The notes below the pieces were generated by a model. It was given only the letters and a program-made list of their open reading frames with translations, ran no database searches and was not told the DNA's origin. From JAMWCX01 sp964352425 (GTDB lineage: Bacteria; Omnitrophota; Gorgyraeia; 2-01-FULL-45-10): a stretch of 42,021 nt of DNA. The DNA lies in the NCBI GenBank assembly GCA_964352425.1, contig CAYGRZ010000008.1, forward strand, positions 1-42,021, read 5' to 3'. Position 1 is the first letter of the stretch, and each line of letters starts with the position of its first letter. Both the position numbers and the translations under genes were made by a program. Positions 24,748 to 32,177 of this stretch are shown here, one piece after another.

Positions 24748-25779
24748 TTACAATATCAACATCGCGTCGCCGTAGCTGAAAAATCTATACTGGGCCTCGA
24801 TCGCCTGGCGGTACGCGCCTTTGATGAAATCGTGCCCTGCGAATGCCGAGACCAGGATCAGGAGCGTCGATTTCGGCAGGTGGAAATTCGTGATCAGGTG
24901 GTCGACAATCTTGAACTTATATCCGGGATAGATAAAGAGATCCGTATGTCCCGAACTCGCCTTCGCGGCTTCCGGCTCGAAGGCATTGCGTATCCGCGAC
25001 GCGCAATGCTCGAGCACGCGCGTCGTCGTCGTCCCGACCGCGAATATCGCGCCGCCCGCTTCCTTCGTATGGATGAGGAGCCTTTCGGTCTCCGAGGGCA
25101 ACTCGAAATACTCCTGGTGCATCGTATGCTCTTCGATATCCTCAGCCTTCACCGGCGCGAACGTCCCGTAATTCGTGTGAAGTGTGACATATGCGATATG
25201 GACGCCCTTCGCCCTTATCTTCTCGAGTAGCTCGTGCGTGAAATGGAGCCCCGCCGTCGGGCTCGCGGTCGCTCCTTCCTTCGTTCCATACACGGTCTGG
25301 TAATCATATTCGTCGGCATCGTCGTCCGATCTGTCAATATATGGCGGAAGCGGCACGTGGCCCGTATCTCTTACAATATCACGGACGGGCCGCGCGAAAC
25401 GAACAAATCTTCCGACCGGACCTCGGCCGAGCACCTCTGCCTCATCGCCCGATTCGAGAACGATCCTCTCGCCTTCCTTGAGCCGCGATGATGGCCGCAC
25501 GAGCGCCTCGCTCACCGGGTCTTTGACCTCCAGCAGAAATAGCTCGACCTTGCCGCCGGTCGCGCGCTTGCCGAAGAGCCGCGCGGGGATGACCTTCGTG
25601 TCGTTCAGGACGAGACAGTCGCCGGGCTTAAAATACCCAACGACATCCTCGAACGTCTTGTGTTCGACGGTATGCGCGGCGCGGTTCAGCACCATGAGCC
25701 TGCACTTCTCGCGCTCTTTAACCGGATACTGTGCGATCAGCTCTTTGGGCAGCTCGTAATTGAAATCAGAAAGTTTCAT
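24748..25779 (-). CDS. queA: S-adenosylmethionine:tRNA ribosyltransferase-isomerase
   Basis: 343 residues, the standard length. Adds the epoxycyclopentane ring from SAM to preQ1 in tRNA, forming epoxyqueuosine. Signature stretches are present: N-terminal FNYELPKELIAQYP, CLVLNDTKVIPARLFG, YQTVYGTKEGATASPTAGLHFT, AVGTTTTRVLE, TDLFIYPGYKFKIVDHLITNFHLPKSTLLILVSAFAG. Encoded upstream of tgt, which acts before it in the pathway. No clear Shine-Dalgarno before the ATG. Confidence 0.96.
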   Translation of the reverse strand: MKLSDFNYELPKELIAQYPVKEREKCRLMVLNRAAHTVEHKTFEDVVGYFKPGDCLVLNDTKVIPARLFGKRATGGKVELFLLEVKDPVSEALVRPSSRLKEGERIVLESGDEAEVLGRGPVGRFVRFARPVRDIVRDTGHVPLPPYIDRSDDDADEYDYQTVYGTKEGATASPTAGLHFTHELLEKIRAKGVHIAYVTLHTNYGTFAPVKAEDIEEHTMHQEYFELPSETERLLIHTKEAGGAIFAVGTTTTRVLEHCASRIRNAFEPEAAKASSGHTDLFIYPGYKFKIVDHLITNFHLPKSTLLILVSAFAGHDFIKGAYRQAIEAQYRFFSYGDAMLIL

Positions 25780-25843
25780 ATTCGCTCATATTTTAGATTC
25801 GTCACTAGGGCGGCGTGTTACTTTCGGGCGCTCGCCTTCGCTT

Positions 25844-25871
25844 GTCGTCCTTCGACTTCGCTCAGGACGAC
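25844..25871. repeat. Inverted repeat GTCGTCC / GGACGAC
   Basis: Seven-bp perfect arms around TTCGACTTCGCTCA. Sequences of this type (CCTTCGAC...CTCAGGA) are common dispersed repeats in genomes of uncultured bacteria, from memory. Confidence 0.6.
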
Positions 25872-25938
25872 CTTGAGTACTACCGAAGGGTCGCAGATTC
25901 GCATTAGGCATGCACATGCGCTGTGAACAAATTTTGAT

Positions 25939-25974
25939 GCCTGCCCGACCGCATGAAAACACATTCTGGCAGGC
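25939..25974. repeat. Inverted repeat GCCTGCC / GGCAGGC
   Basis: Seven-bp perfect arms 22 nt apart; the left arm continues CGACC and the right arm GGGGCC. Related by its CTGCC/GGCAG arm to the repeat inside tgt. Confidence 0.55.
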
Positions 25975-26009
25975 GGGGCCAATGAACCTGCCACGTATCA
26001 CTATTATAT

Positions 26010-26035
26010 GTAGGTCACCCTTAAGGGTGACCTAC
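26010..26035. repeat. 26-bp perfect palindrome (family copy 3)
   Basis: Half-site GTAGGTCACCCTT followed by its exact reverse complement. Third member of the GTAG...CTTAAG...CTAC family. Confidence 0.9.
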
Positions 26036-26188
26036 GCTGTGGATAACTATTGAGCAGTTTCATTGACCGTGCTGTATCGCCAAGGAGTCGCTCCGGCGAG
26101 GCGCCCAAAAGTCTCGCCGCCTGGACAACTCTTAAAACCATTCGCTCGCCCATAGTGGGCAGCGCCTTTGCGACCGCCGCTATTCCCC

Positions 26189-26359
26189 AAGCCCGGAGGC
26201 CGGGGTGCTGAGCGGGACGTTAAAAGCCGCGAGCGGGCATGGTTTTTTGGCCCGTGTTAAATTTCATGCCAAAAAGAGCGAGCGGCTTTTACCGAGCGAA
26301 GCCCGGCCACGCTGGGGCCGGGCGAGCGTTCACGCGAAGCACCCCGGCCGCAAGGGCTT
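26189..26359. repeat. Long nested inverted repeat
   Basis: Outer arms AAGCCCGGAGGCCGGGGTGC (from 26189) and AGCACCCCGGCCGCAAGGGC (from 26338) pair except around the middle of the arm; inside are arms TAAAAGCCGC (26221-26230) / GCGGCTTTTA (26282-26291), an apical GGCATG (26236-26241) / CATGCC (26265-26270) stem and a side hairpin CCCGGCC (26302-26308) / GGCCGGG (26316-26322). As RNA or extruded DNA this would form a branched structure of about 170 nt. Confidence 0.65.
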
Positions 26360-26365
26360 GCTCAA

Positions 26366-27466
26366 CTAAAATGTCGATCTTCGCATCCCCACATTCAGCA
26401 AGAGCCCGATCGCCACCAGCGTCGCCAGCAGGCTCGACCCGCCGTAACTGACGAGCGGAAGCGGAATACCCACGACCGGCATCATCCCCATCGTCATCGC
26501 AATATTTATTATGACCTGCAGGCTCAGGAGGACCGCCACACCGGTCGCGATGCACTTGCCGTACCGGTCGCTCGTCAGGTTCGCGATATTAAACGCCCTC
26601 TGGATGATCAGGTAATACAAGAGGACGAGCGCAAGGGCCCCGAAGAACCCCCACTCCTCGCCTATCACGGAGAATATGAAATCGGTGTGGCGCTCCGGGA
26701 TGAAATTGAGCTGGTTCTGTGTGCCGTTCAGCCATCCCTTTCCCAGGATCCCGCCCGAACCGATCGCGATCTTCGACTGTATGATCGTGTAACCGGCGCC
26801 GAGCGGATCGATGTTCGGATTGATGAAGACCAGCAGCCGCTGCTTCTGGTAGTCGCGCAGCGCATGCCAGAGAAAGGGCGTGCTCATAATGCCGAAGGCT
26901 ATCATCCAGATGATGTATTTCAGCCTGGCGCCGCCGACGAAGATGATCGAAATGAATATCGGGATCAGTAAGAGCGCGGTCCCGAGGTCCGGCTGCATCA
27001 GGACGAGCGTGAAAGGCACGAAGACTACGATACACGGTACCACGAGGCTGCCGAGTGAATCCATCGCGCCCTTCCTCTGGCCGACGTATGCCGCGAGCGC
27101 CAGGACGAGGGCGAGTTTCATGAACTCCGAAGGCTGGAACGCGAAATTTCCTATCGTGAACCACCGCTGCGCGCCGAGCCTGACGTGGCCGAGGACCAGG
27201 ACGAGGACGAGCAGGACGATATTGACCATGTAGAGGATATACGAGAGGTCGATGAACTTCTGGTACGATATCTTCGTCGTCACGACGAGGAATACGAGGC
27301 CGATGGCAAGCCATGTCGCCTGCCGCGCGACATAACTCTCCGCAAGCGGCAGGTTCTTCGCCTGCGTCGCGCTGTAAATAGCGAGGATACCTATCAGGAA
27401 TATGACGAGCACTATCCCGAGCAGGATACCGTCAAACTCTTTGCGTCTCTTATTGTCTATTATCAT
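26366..27466 (-). CDS. rodA: Peptidoglycan glycosyltransferase RodA (SEDS family)
   Basis: 366 residues from the ATG at 27466, which has a GGCGGA ribosome binding site; a TTG five codons upstream is also in frame but lies at the edge of a repeat. About ten membrane segments. SEDS motifs: LGAQRWFTIGNFAFQPSEFMKLALVLALA, GILGKGWLNGTQNQLNFIPERHTDFIFSVIGEEWGF and the C-terminal GIPLPLVSYGGSSL. Polymerises lipid II into glycan chains with PBP2 during cell elongation. The stop codon TAG is the start of the module shared with 24678-24704. Confidence 0.95.
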   Translation of the reverse strand: MIIDNKRRKEFDGILLGIVLVIFLIGILAIYSATQAKNLPLAESYVARQATWLAIGLVFLVVTTKISYQKFIDLSYILYMVNIVLLVLVLVLGHVRLGAQRWFTIGNFAFQPSEFMKLALVLALAAYVGQRKGAMDSLGSLVVPCIVVFVPFTLVLMQPDLGTALLLIPIFISIIFVGGARLKYIIWMIAFGIMSTPFLWHALRDYQKQRLLVFINPNIDPLGAGYTIIQSKIAIGSGGILGKGWLNGTQNQLNFIPERHTDFIFSVIGEEWGFFGALALVLLYYLIIQRAFNIANLTSDRYGKCIATGVAVLLSLQVIINIAMTMGMMPVVGIPLPLVSYGGSSLLATLVAIGLLLNVGMRRSTF

Positions 27467-27486
27467 TTTTCCGCCCACCAACTACT

Positions 27487-27521
27487 GACTACCGACTATG
27501 GACTATGGACTGTTGACTATT
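27487..27521. repeat. Heptanucleotide array, GACTNNN class (five units)
   Basis: GACTACC GACTATG GACTATG GACTGTT GACTATT, exactly in register, filling the gap between mrdA and rodA and ending at the mrdA stop codon. Confidence 0.9.
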
Positions 27522-29242
27522 TACAAATACCCTTTGCGTTTCGCCTCTTCGAATATGCCGCGCGCTATCTCGGCCGGCTCGAGGCCACCCTTGCCCCCGT
27601 GTTCCAGGAAGACGACGAGGCATATCTTCGGGTCGGCGAACGGCGCGAACCCGCAGAACCACGCGTGCGTGCGCCCCTGCGGGTTCTGCGCGGTGCCGGT
27701 CTTTCCCGCGATCGCAGCGCCCTCGATCTTCGCGCGCCTGCCGGTGCCGTTCTCGTTATTGATGACCTCAAAGAGGCCGTCGCGCACCTCGCGCACCGTG
27801 CCGGCGCCGAGGCCGATGTCCTTCGGTGTATCGGCCGGCACTTCGGCAGCGCCTATCCGTTTGACGATATGGGGCCTGACCAGCCTGCCCTTATTCGCCA
27901 TCACGGCCGCCATGTCGAGCACCTGGAGAGGTGTGACGAGCAGATACCCCTGGCCTATGGCGTAATTGAGCGTCTCCCCTTCATACCAGGCGCCTTTCCC
28001 GCGGGCCTTTTTCCATGCCCTGCCCGGCACTATCCCTTTTACCTCATCCGGCAGGTCTATGCCGGCACTCTTGCCGAACCCGAAGAGCCACGTGTAAGCC
28101 TCGAGCTGGTCGACGCCGAGGACCTTGCCTGTGTTGTAAAAATAGACGTTGCAGGAGTTCATCAGCGCGTCGGTGATGGTCTGCCAACCGTGTCCCTCCT
28201 GTTTCCAGCAGTCGAACGTGGCGTTGCCCAGCCTGAACGAGCCGCCGCAGAAAAAGCGCGAGTACCGGCTGATCTTCCTGTTCTCGAGCGCCGCTGAGGC
28301 CGTGACTATCTTGAAGACCGAGCCCGGCGCATAGACGCCCGATATCGCCCTGTTCGACATCGGCCGGCCCGACCTATCGTTCAACAACCTCAGGCGCTCT
28401 TCGGACGTATCGGGCCTGACGAATACGTTCGGGTCGAACGACGGATGGCTGGCGAGCGCCAGGACCTCGCCGCTCCGCGGGTCCATAACCACAATGGCGC
28501 CTTTGTGGTCGCCGAGCAGCTTGTCCGCCGTAAGCTGCAGTGAAGCATCGATGGTCAGGTACAGGTCCTGGCCTGAGGCCGGCTCCTTGACGCCGAGTAC
28601 GCGCATCTGGCGGCCGCGGCTGTCGACCTCGACCTGCGTGCCGCCGTCACTGCCCCTGAGGTACCGCTCATAATACTTTTCGACGCCGTCCCTGCCGATT
28701 AGGTCCTTTATCCGGTACCCGTACTCTTTCAGGGCCTCGAGTTCGTCAGCGGTTATCTCGCCCAGGTACCCGAACAGGTGGCTGCCGAACATCCTGTAAA
28801 TATAATCGCGCTTCGCCCTCGTCTCGATGACAAGCCCGCCGGTATCGAAACTCGCCTCCTCGAGCGCGAGCGCATCCTCCCTACTGATATCCGCGGCGAT
28901 CACGACCGGCGCGTATGACCTGGCCGCGGCCTTCTCGAGGGCTTCCATAATCTCCTCGCCCGACATGCCGAGCACATCGTTCAACAGGCGCGCCAGGGCC
29001 TTGCGATCGCCTATCTCCTGGTACACTATCGCCACATCGAACGAAAGACGGTTGGTAACGAGCGGCCGGCCGGCGCGGTCAAAGATATTGCCGCGCGGCC
29101 CGTCGATCGGTATAACCCTTATCGAGTTGTTCCTCGAAAGGCGGGAATAGTACCCGTACCGCAGGATCTGGTTGTAGAAGAGACCCGTCGCGAGCAGGAT
29201 AAAGAGCGCGGACATGATCGCGGCGAGGGCACGATCTCTCAT
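27521..29242 (-). CDS. mrdA: Penicillin-binding protein 2 (elongasome transpeptidase)
   Basis: 573 residues. One N-terminal membrane helix (about 5-24), a PBP dimerisation domain from DGPRGNIFDRAGRPLVTN (48-65) and the transpeptidase domain: active serine S308 in PGSVFK (S-x-x-K, K311), S363-C364-N365, and the KTGT motif in IAGKTGTAQN. Class B enzyme that crosslinks peptides in new lateral wall, acting with RodA. Overlaps mreD by 4 nt. Somewhat shorter than E. coli PBP2 (633). Confidence 0.95.
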   Translation of the reverse strand: MRDRALAAIMSALFILLATGLFYNQILRYGYYSRLSRNNSIRVIPIDGPRGNIFDRAGRPLVTNRLSFDVAIVYQEIGDRKALARLLNDVLGMSGEEIMEALEKAAARSYAPVVIAADISREDALALEEASFDTGGLVIETRAKRDYIYRMFGSHLFGYLGEITADELEALKEYGYRIKDLIGRDGVEKYYERYLRGSDGGTQVEVDSRGRQMRVLGVKEPASGQDLYLTIDASLQLTADKLLGDHKGAIVVMDPRSGEVLALASHPSFDPNVFVRPDTSEERLRLLNDRSGRPMSNRAISGVYAPGSVFKIVTASAALENRKISRYSRFFCGGSFRLGNATFDCWKQEGHGWQTITDALMNSCNVYFYNTGKVLGVDQLEAYTWLFGFGKSAGIDLPDEVKGIVPGRAWKKARGKGAWYEGETLNYAIGQGYLLVTPLQVLDMAAVMANKGRLVRPHIVKRIGAAEVPADTPKDIGLGAGTVREVRDGLFEVINNENGTGRRAKIEGAAIAGKTGTAQNPQGRTHAWFCGFAPFADPKICLVVFLEHGGKGGLEPAEIARGIFEEAKRKGYL

Positions 29243-29751
29243 ATATATTCTTCCGACTCCCCCATCCGATACATGTTCACCAGCTTGACATAGATCGGGA
29301 TCGATATGAGGGCAGTATAGAGGCTCACCGGCAGGACGGAGGAGGCGAGATATTCCGTGAAGCCGAGTACGGGTGGCTGTGAAAAGACGGAAGCGAAGAT
29401 AAAATGGAGCACCATTGACGCTGCGGTGAGGACCATGACCAGGAGCGCGCGGATCCTCTTTGACTCTTTGGAAAAATTGGCGCTCAGGCTCCCCGCCAGA
29501 AGGCCCATGACGGCGAAGACAAACATATTGATGCCGAAAAAATCGAGCGCAAAGACATCCTTCAGCGCGCCGGACACGATCCCGGACTCGAGGCCCGCGG
29601 CGCTTCCCAGGAACAGGCCGAAGAATATCACGCAGGCGAGCATCAGGTCCGGCGTGGCGCCGAATATCCTGATGTGGCCGAGCACGGTCAGATGGACGGT
29701 AAGCGCCAGCACCAGTATAAAGTAGATATTGGCCCGCCCTATTTTATACAC
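29239..29751 (-). CDS. mreD: Rod shape-determining membrane protein MreD
   Basis: 170 residues, about five or six hydrophobic segments with few charged loops, the typical look of MreD. Opening MYKIGRANIYFILVLALT and the GSAAGLESGIVSGALKDVFAL stretch (the family's G-x-x-x-G-x-x-D-x pattern near the middle) agree. Position between mreC (13-nt overlap) and mrdA (4-nt overlap) is decisive. Links MreC to the rest of the elongasome. Confidence 0.9.
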   Translation of the reverse strand: MYKIGRANIYFILVLALTVHLTVLGHIRIFGATPDLMLACVIFFGLFLGSAAGLESGIVSGALKDVFALDFFGINMFVFAVMGLLAGSLSANFSKESKRIRALLVMVLTAASMVLHFIFASVFSQPPVLGFTEYLASSVLPVSLYTALISIPIYVKLVNMYRMGESEEYI

Positions 29752-30518
29752 AGGACCTCTTCCAGCCTGGACATGTCCTGAGACGTCCTTACGATGGCAT
29801 ACTTGTATAACCTGCCCGGCTCCTTGCCCGCCTCGACGACCTCGCCGACCAGTATCCCCTTCGGAAAGACGGTGCCGAAACCGGCCGTGATGATGCGGTC
29901 ACCCTTCTTCACGTCGGAATCGAGCGCGATGTATATCATCTTACAGGTCCCGTCAGGCCGGCCGATGAGTATCCCCCCCTGGCGGTTACGCTGGATGAGC
30001 ACGCCGACCTTCGAGTTCGGGTCGGTGACGAGCAGGACCCTGGCCGATAACCTCCCGACCTCGAGCACCCTGCCCACCAGCCCCATCGTCGAGAGGACGG
30101 CCCTGTTCTGCCGCACGCCGCCGGAGAAGCCCTTGTCGATGATGAGCGCGTTGGACCAGTTCGTCGGGTCCCTGCCGATCACCTGCGCGCTGGCCGTGGT
30201 GAACGGGACCGTTTTTTTAAATTCCAGGATACTCTTAAGCCGCTCGTTCTCGTCCCTGAAAAACTTTGCCTCCTCGACCCGCCGGCTCAAAAGCTCTATC
30301 CTTTCGCGCAGGAGGCGGTTCTCTTCCCTCAGCGAGGCGAACGGCAGTATCTTCTTGAGGCCGGCCTGGACGCCGTGCAGGCATTTAAGCGGCAGGCTGC
30401 TCGCGTCGGAAAGCGCCGAGCGCAGGGGACTTGAGATGGTCTTGGAATTGATCAGGAGGAACGCGAGGATTACCGCTACTATGAGGGCTTTGAATAGTGT
30501 ATGCTTTTGGGTGCGCAC
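29739..30518 (-). CDS. mreC: Cell shape-determining protein MreC
   Basis: 259 residues. Membrane helix at about 9-24, a coiled coil (about 62-95, LREENRLLRERIELLSRRVEEAKFFRDENERLKSIL split by register) and the two beta-barrel lobes beginning ASAQVIGRDPTNWSNALIIDKG and containing GLVGRVLEVG and DRIITAGFGTVFPKGILVGEV. Periplasmic scaffold that activates PBP2-RodA. 9-nt gap after mreB. Confidence 0.94.
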   Translation of the reverse strand: MRTQKHTLFKALIVAVILAFLLINSKTISSPLRSALSDASSLPLKCLHGVQAGLKKILPFASLREENRLLRERIELLSRRVEEAKFFRDENERLKSILEFKKTVPFTTASAQVIGRDPTNWSNALIIDKGFSGGVRQNRAVLSTMGLVGRVLEVGRLSARVLLVTDPNSKVGVLIQRNRQGGILIGRPDGTCKMIYIALDSDVKKGDRIITAGFGTVFPKGILVGEVVEAGKEPGRLYKYAIVRTSQDMSRLEEVLCIK

Positions 30519-30527
30519 ATCTGCCGT

Positions 30528-31601
30528 TTATCGTTCGAGACGCGGGGAAACCGTCACCTTCCTCAGATACTTTATCTCGCTTAAAACCTTTCCGGTGCCG
30601 AGCGCGACCGCGGTCATCGGGTCCTCGGAGAGATGGACCGGCAGCCCGGTCTCTTCCGAGATAAGCTTGTCGATGCCCCGCAGCAGCGAGCCGCCGCCGG
30701 CGAGCACGATACCCTTCTCGATAAGGTCCGACGAAAGCTCGGGCGGGGTCCTCTCGAGCGTGATGCGCACCGCTTCGAGTATCTGCGCGATAGGCTCGGA
30801 CATCGCTTCCCGTATCTCTTCGCTCGTTATCGACACCGTCTTCGGGAGCCCGGCCACGAGATCGCGGCCCTTGACGTCCATCTTCAGCTCTTCCTCGAGC
30901 GGGTAGACCGAACCGATCTTGATCTTTATCTCTTCGGCGGTCCTCTCGCCTATCATCAGGTTGTAGTTCTTCTTTATGTAATTGATGATCGCTTCGTCGA
31001 GCTCGTCGCCGCCGACCCGTACCGACTTGGAAAAAACGACGCCGGCGAGCGATATGACGGCCATTTCGGTGGTGCCGCCGCCTATATCGATGATCATGTT
31101 GCCGGAGGGCTCCTGGATCGGAAGCCCGACCCCGATCGCCGCCGCCATCGGCTCTTCGATCATGAAGACCTCCCTGGCGCCCGCGTGCAGGGCCGAATCC
31201 TTGACCGCGCGCTTCTCGACTTCGGTGATGCCCGAGGGTATCGCTATGACGATGCGGGGCCGCACCAGCGGCTTCGACTTATTGACCTTCTTGATGAAAT
31301 ACCGGAGCATCGCTTCGGAGATCTCGAAATCGGTTATGACGCCGTGCCTCATCGGACGGATCGCGACGATATTGCCGGGCGTCCTGCCGAGCATCCTCTT
31401 GGCCTCTTCGCCGACGGCGATGACGCTGGTGGTGCCCGCCTGGACGGCGACGACCGATGGTTCGCACAGGACTATTCCCTGGTTCTTCAGGTATACGAGC
31501 GTGGTGGCGGTGCCGAGGTCTATTCCCATATCGTTGGAGAACATGCCGAGGGTATCATTATATATTTTGTTGCCGAGGCGCCATAGTCCTTTAATATTCA
31601 T
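30528..31601 (-). CDS. mreB: Rod shape-determining actin homologue MreB
   Basis: 357 residues, slightly longer than usual because of about 15 residues before the first strand (MNIKGLWRLGNKIYNDTLGM). Actin-fold motifs: phosphate-1 MGIDLGTATTLVYLKNQGI, connect-1, phosphate-2 NMIIDIGGGTTEMAVIS and the adenosine motif GIVLAGGGSLLRGIDKLI. Forms membrane-bound filaments that orient the elongasome. First gene of mreB-mreC-mreD-mrdA-rodA with its own near-consensus promoter. RBS AAGGAGACGGT before the ATG. The extra N-terminal residues may act as a membrane-binding helix as in other MreB proteins (inference). Confidence 0.96.
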   Translation of the reverse strand: MNIKGLWRLGNKIYNDTLGMFSNDMGIDLGTATTLVYLKNQGIVLCEPSVVAVQAGTTSVIAVGEEAKRMLGRTPGNIVAIRPMRHGVITDFEISEAMLRYFIKKVNKSKPLVRPRIVIAIPSGITEVEKRAVKDSALHAGAREVFMIEEPMAAAIGVGLPIQEPSGNMIIDIGGGTTEMAVISLAGVVFSKSVRVGGDELDEAIINYIKKNYNLMIGERTAEEIKIKIGSVYPLEEELKMDVKGRDLVAGLPKTVSITSEEIREAMSEPIAQILEAVRITLERTPPELSSDLIEKGIVLAGGGSLLRGIDKLISEETGLPVHLSEDPMTAVALGTGKVLSEIKYLRKVTVSPRLER

Positions 31602-31620
31602 ACCGTCTCCTTGTCATGCG

Positions 31621-31649
31621 ATAGTAACAAAAAACGCGCTTATTGTCAA
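31621..31649 (-). promoter_or_regulatory. Promoter of the mreB-rodA operon
   Basis: On the minus strand TTGACA (31649-31644), 17-nt spacer, TACTAT (31626-31621), starting right after the stop of the PAP2 gene. Predicted leader about 14 nt with a strong ribosome binding site. Confidence 0.75.
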
Positions 31650-31655
31650 TTATAA

Positions 31656-32177
31656 TTAGCTTATATGCGAGGACCTCCCGATCCACGCAAGTATAAGGCC
31701 TATCATGACACCGACGAGCGCCCCGACAGCGACATCCGACACATAGTGGACACCCACATAGACCCTCGAAAATGCGACCAGGGCGGCGTACGCGAACCAT
31801 GCCGCGTACCTGCCGAAGAACCCGGACAAGAGCGTTGCCGCCATGAAGGCGGTCGCCGCATGGCCGGAAGGCATAGAAAAGCTCCTGCCGGCCGACTCGA
31901 GCACGCGCAGGCCGGGGATGGCGATGAAAGGCCGGGGCCTGGCGCAAAAATCTTTCAGGAGATCCGTGGAATAATACACGAGAGTGAGCCCTGCCAGCAG
32001 AAGAACGCCGCGCATCTTCTTCTCCTGCCTGCTCAGGATAATGATCAGCACCGCGAGGATGAAGATCGCCCCGCCGGATCCCAGCCAGCTCATGACCGGC
32101 ATCAGGACATCAAAGGCCGGGTTTGCCAGTGTCCCGTTGATAAAGCGGACCAGATGGTCGTCGGGCCAGGTCATCAT
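31656..32177 (-). CDS. PAP2-family membrane phosphatase (possible undecaprenyl-diphosphatase)
   Basis: 173 residues with about five membrane segments. The three PAP2 motifs are intact: K75-x6-R82-P83 (KDFCARPRP), P103-S-G-H106, and S137-R-x5-H144-x3-D148. His106 and His144 are the expected catalytic pair. Members act on undecaprenyl diphosphate, phosphatidate or lipid A phosphates in the outer leaflet of the inner membrane. Encoded next to the wall-synthesis operon, so undecaprenyl-diphosphate recycling is a reasonable guess, not proof. ATG overlaps the aroA stop by 4 nt. Confidence 0.88.
   Translation of the reverse strand: MMTWPDDHLVRFINGTLANPAFDVLMPVMSWLGSGGAIFILAVLIIILSRQEKKMRGVLLLAGLTLVYYSTDLLKDFCARPRPFIAIPGLRVLESAGRSFSMPSGHAATAFMAATLLSGFFGRYAAWFAYAALVAFSRVYVGVHYVSDVAVGALVGVMIGLILAWIGRSSHIS

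Larger units (their letters stand above)
25780..26365. other. 586-bp non-coding mosaic of repeats between rodA and queA
   Basis: No gene is supported on either strand. Contents from left to right: a GGCGAG-type module on the minus strand (25812-25836); inverted repeat GTCGTCC...GGACGAC (25844-25871); inverted repeat GCCTGCC...GGCAGGC (25939-25974); a 26-bp palindrome (26010-26035); a second GGCGAG-type hairpin, arms CGGCGAG/CTCGCCG (26094-26119); a long nested inverted repeat (26189-26359); and the GGCCGCAAGGGCTTGCTCAA module that reaches the rodA stop codon (26346-26371). A structured RNA is possible, but the pieces recur elsewhere as separate repeats. Confidence 0.75.

Noticed and set aside
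25780..26009. preQ1 riboswitch or tRNA gene before queA
   Set aside because: No preQ1 pseudoknot pattern and no cloverleaf with a TTCGANNC arm was found; the segment is made of dispersed repeats.
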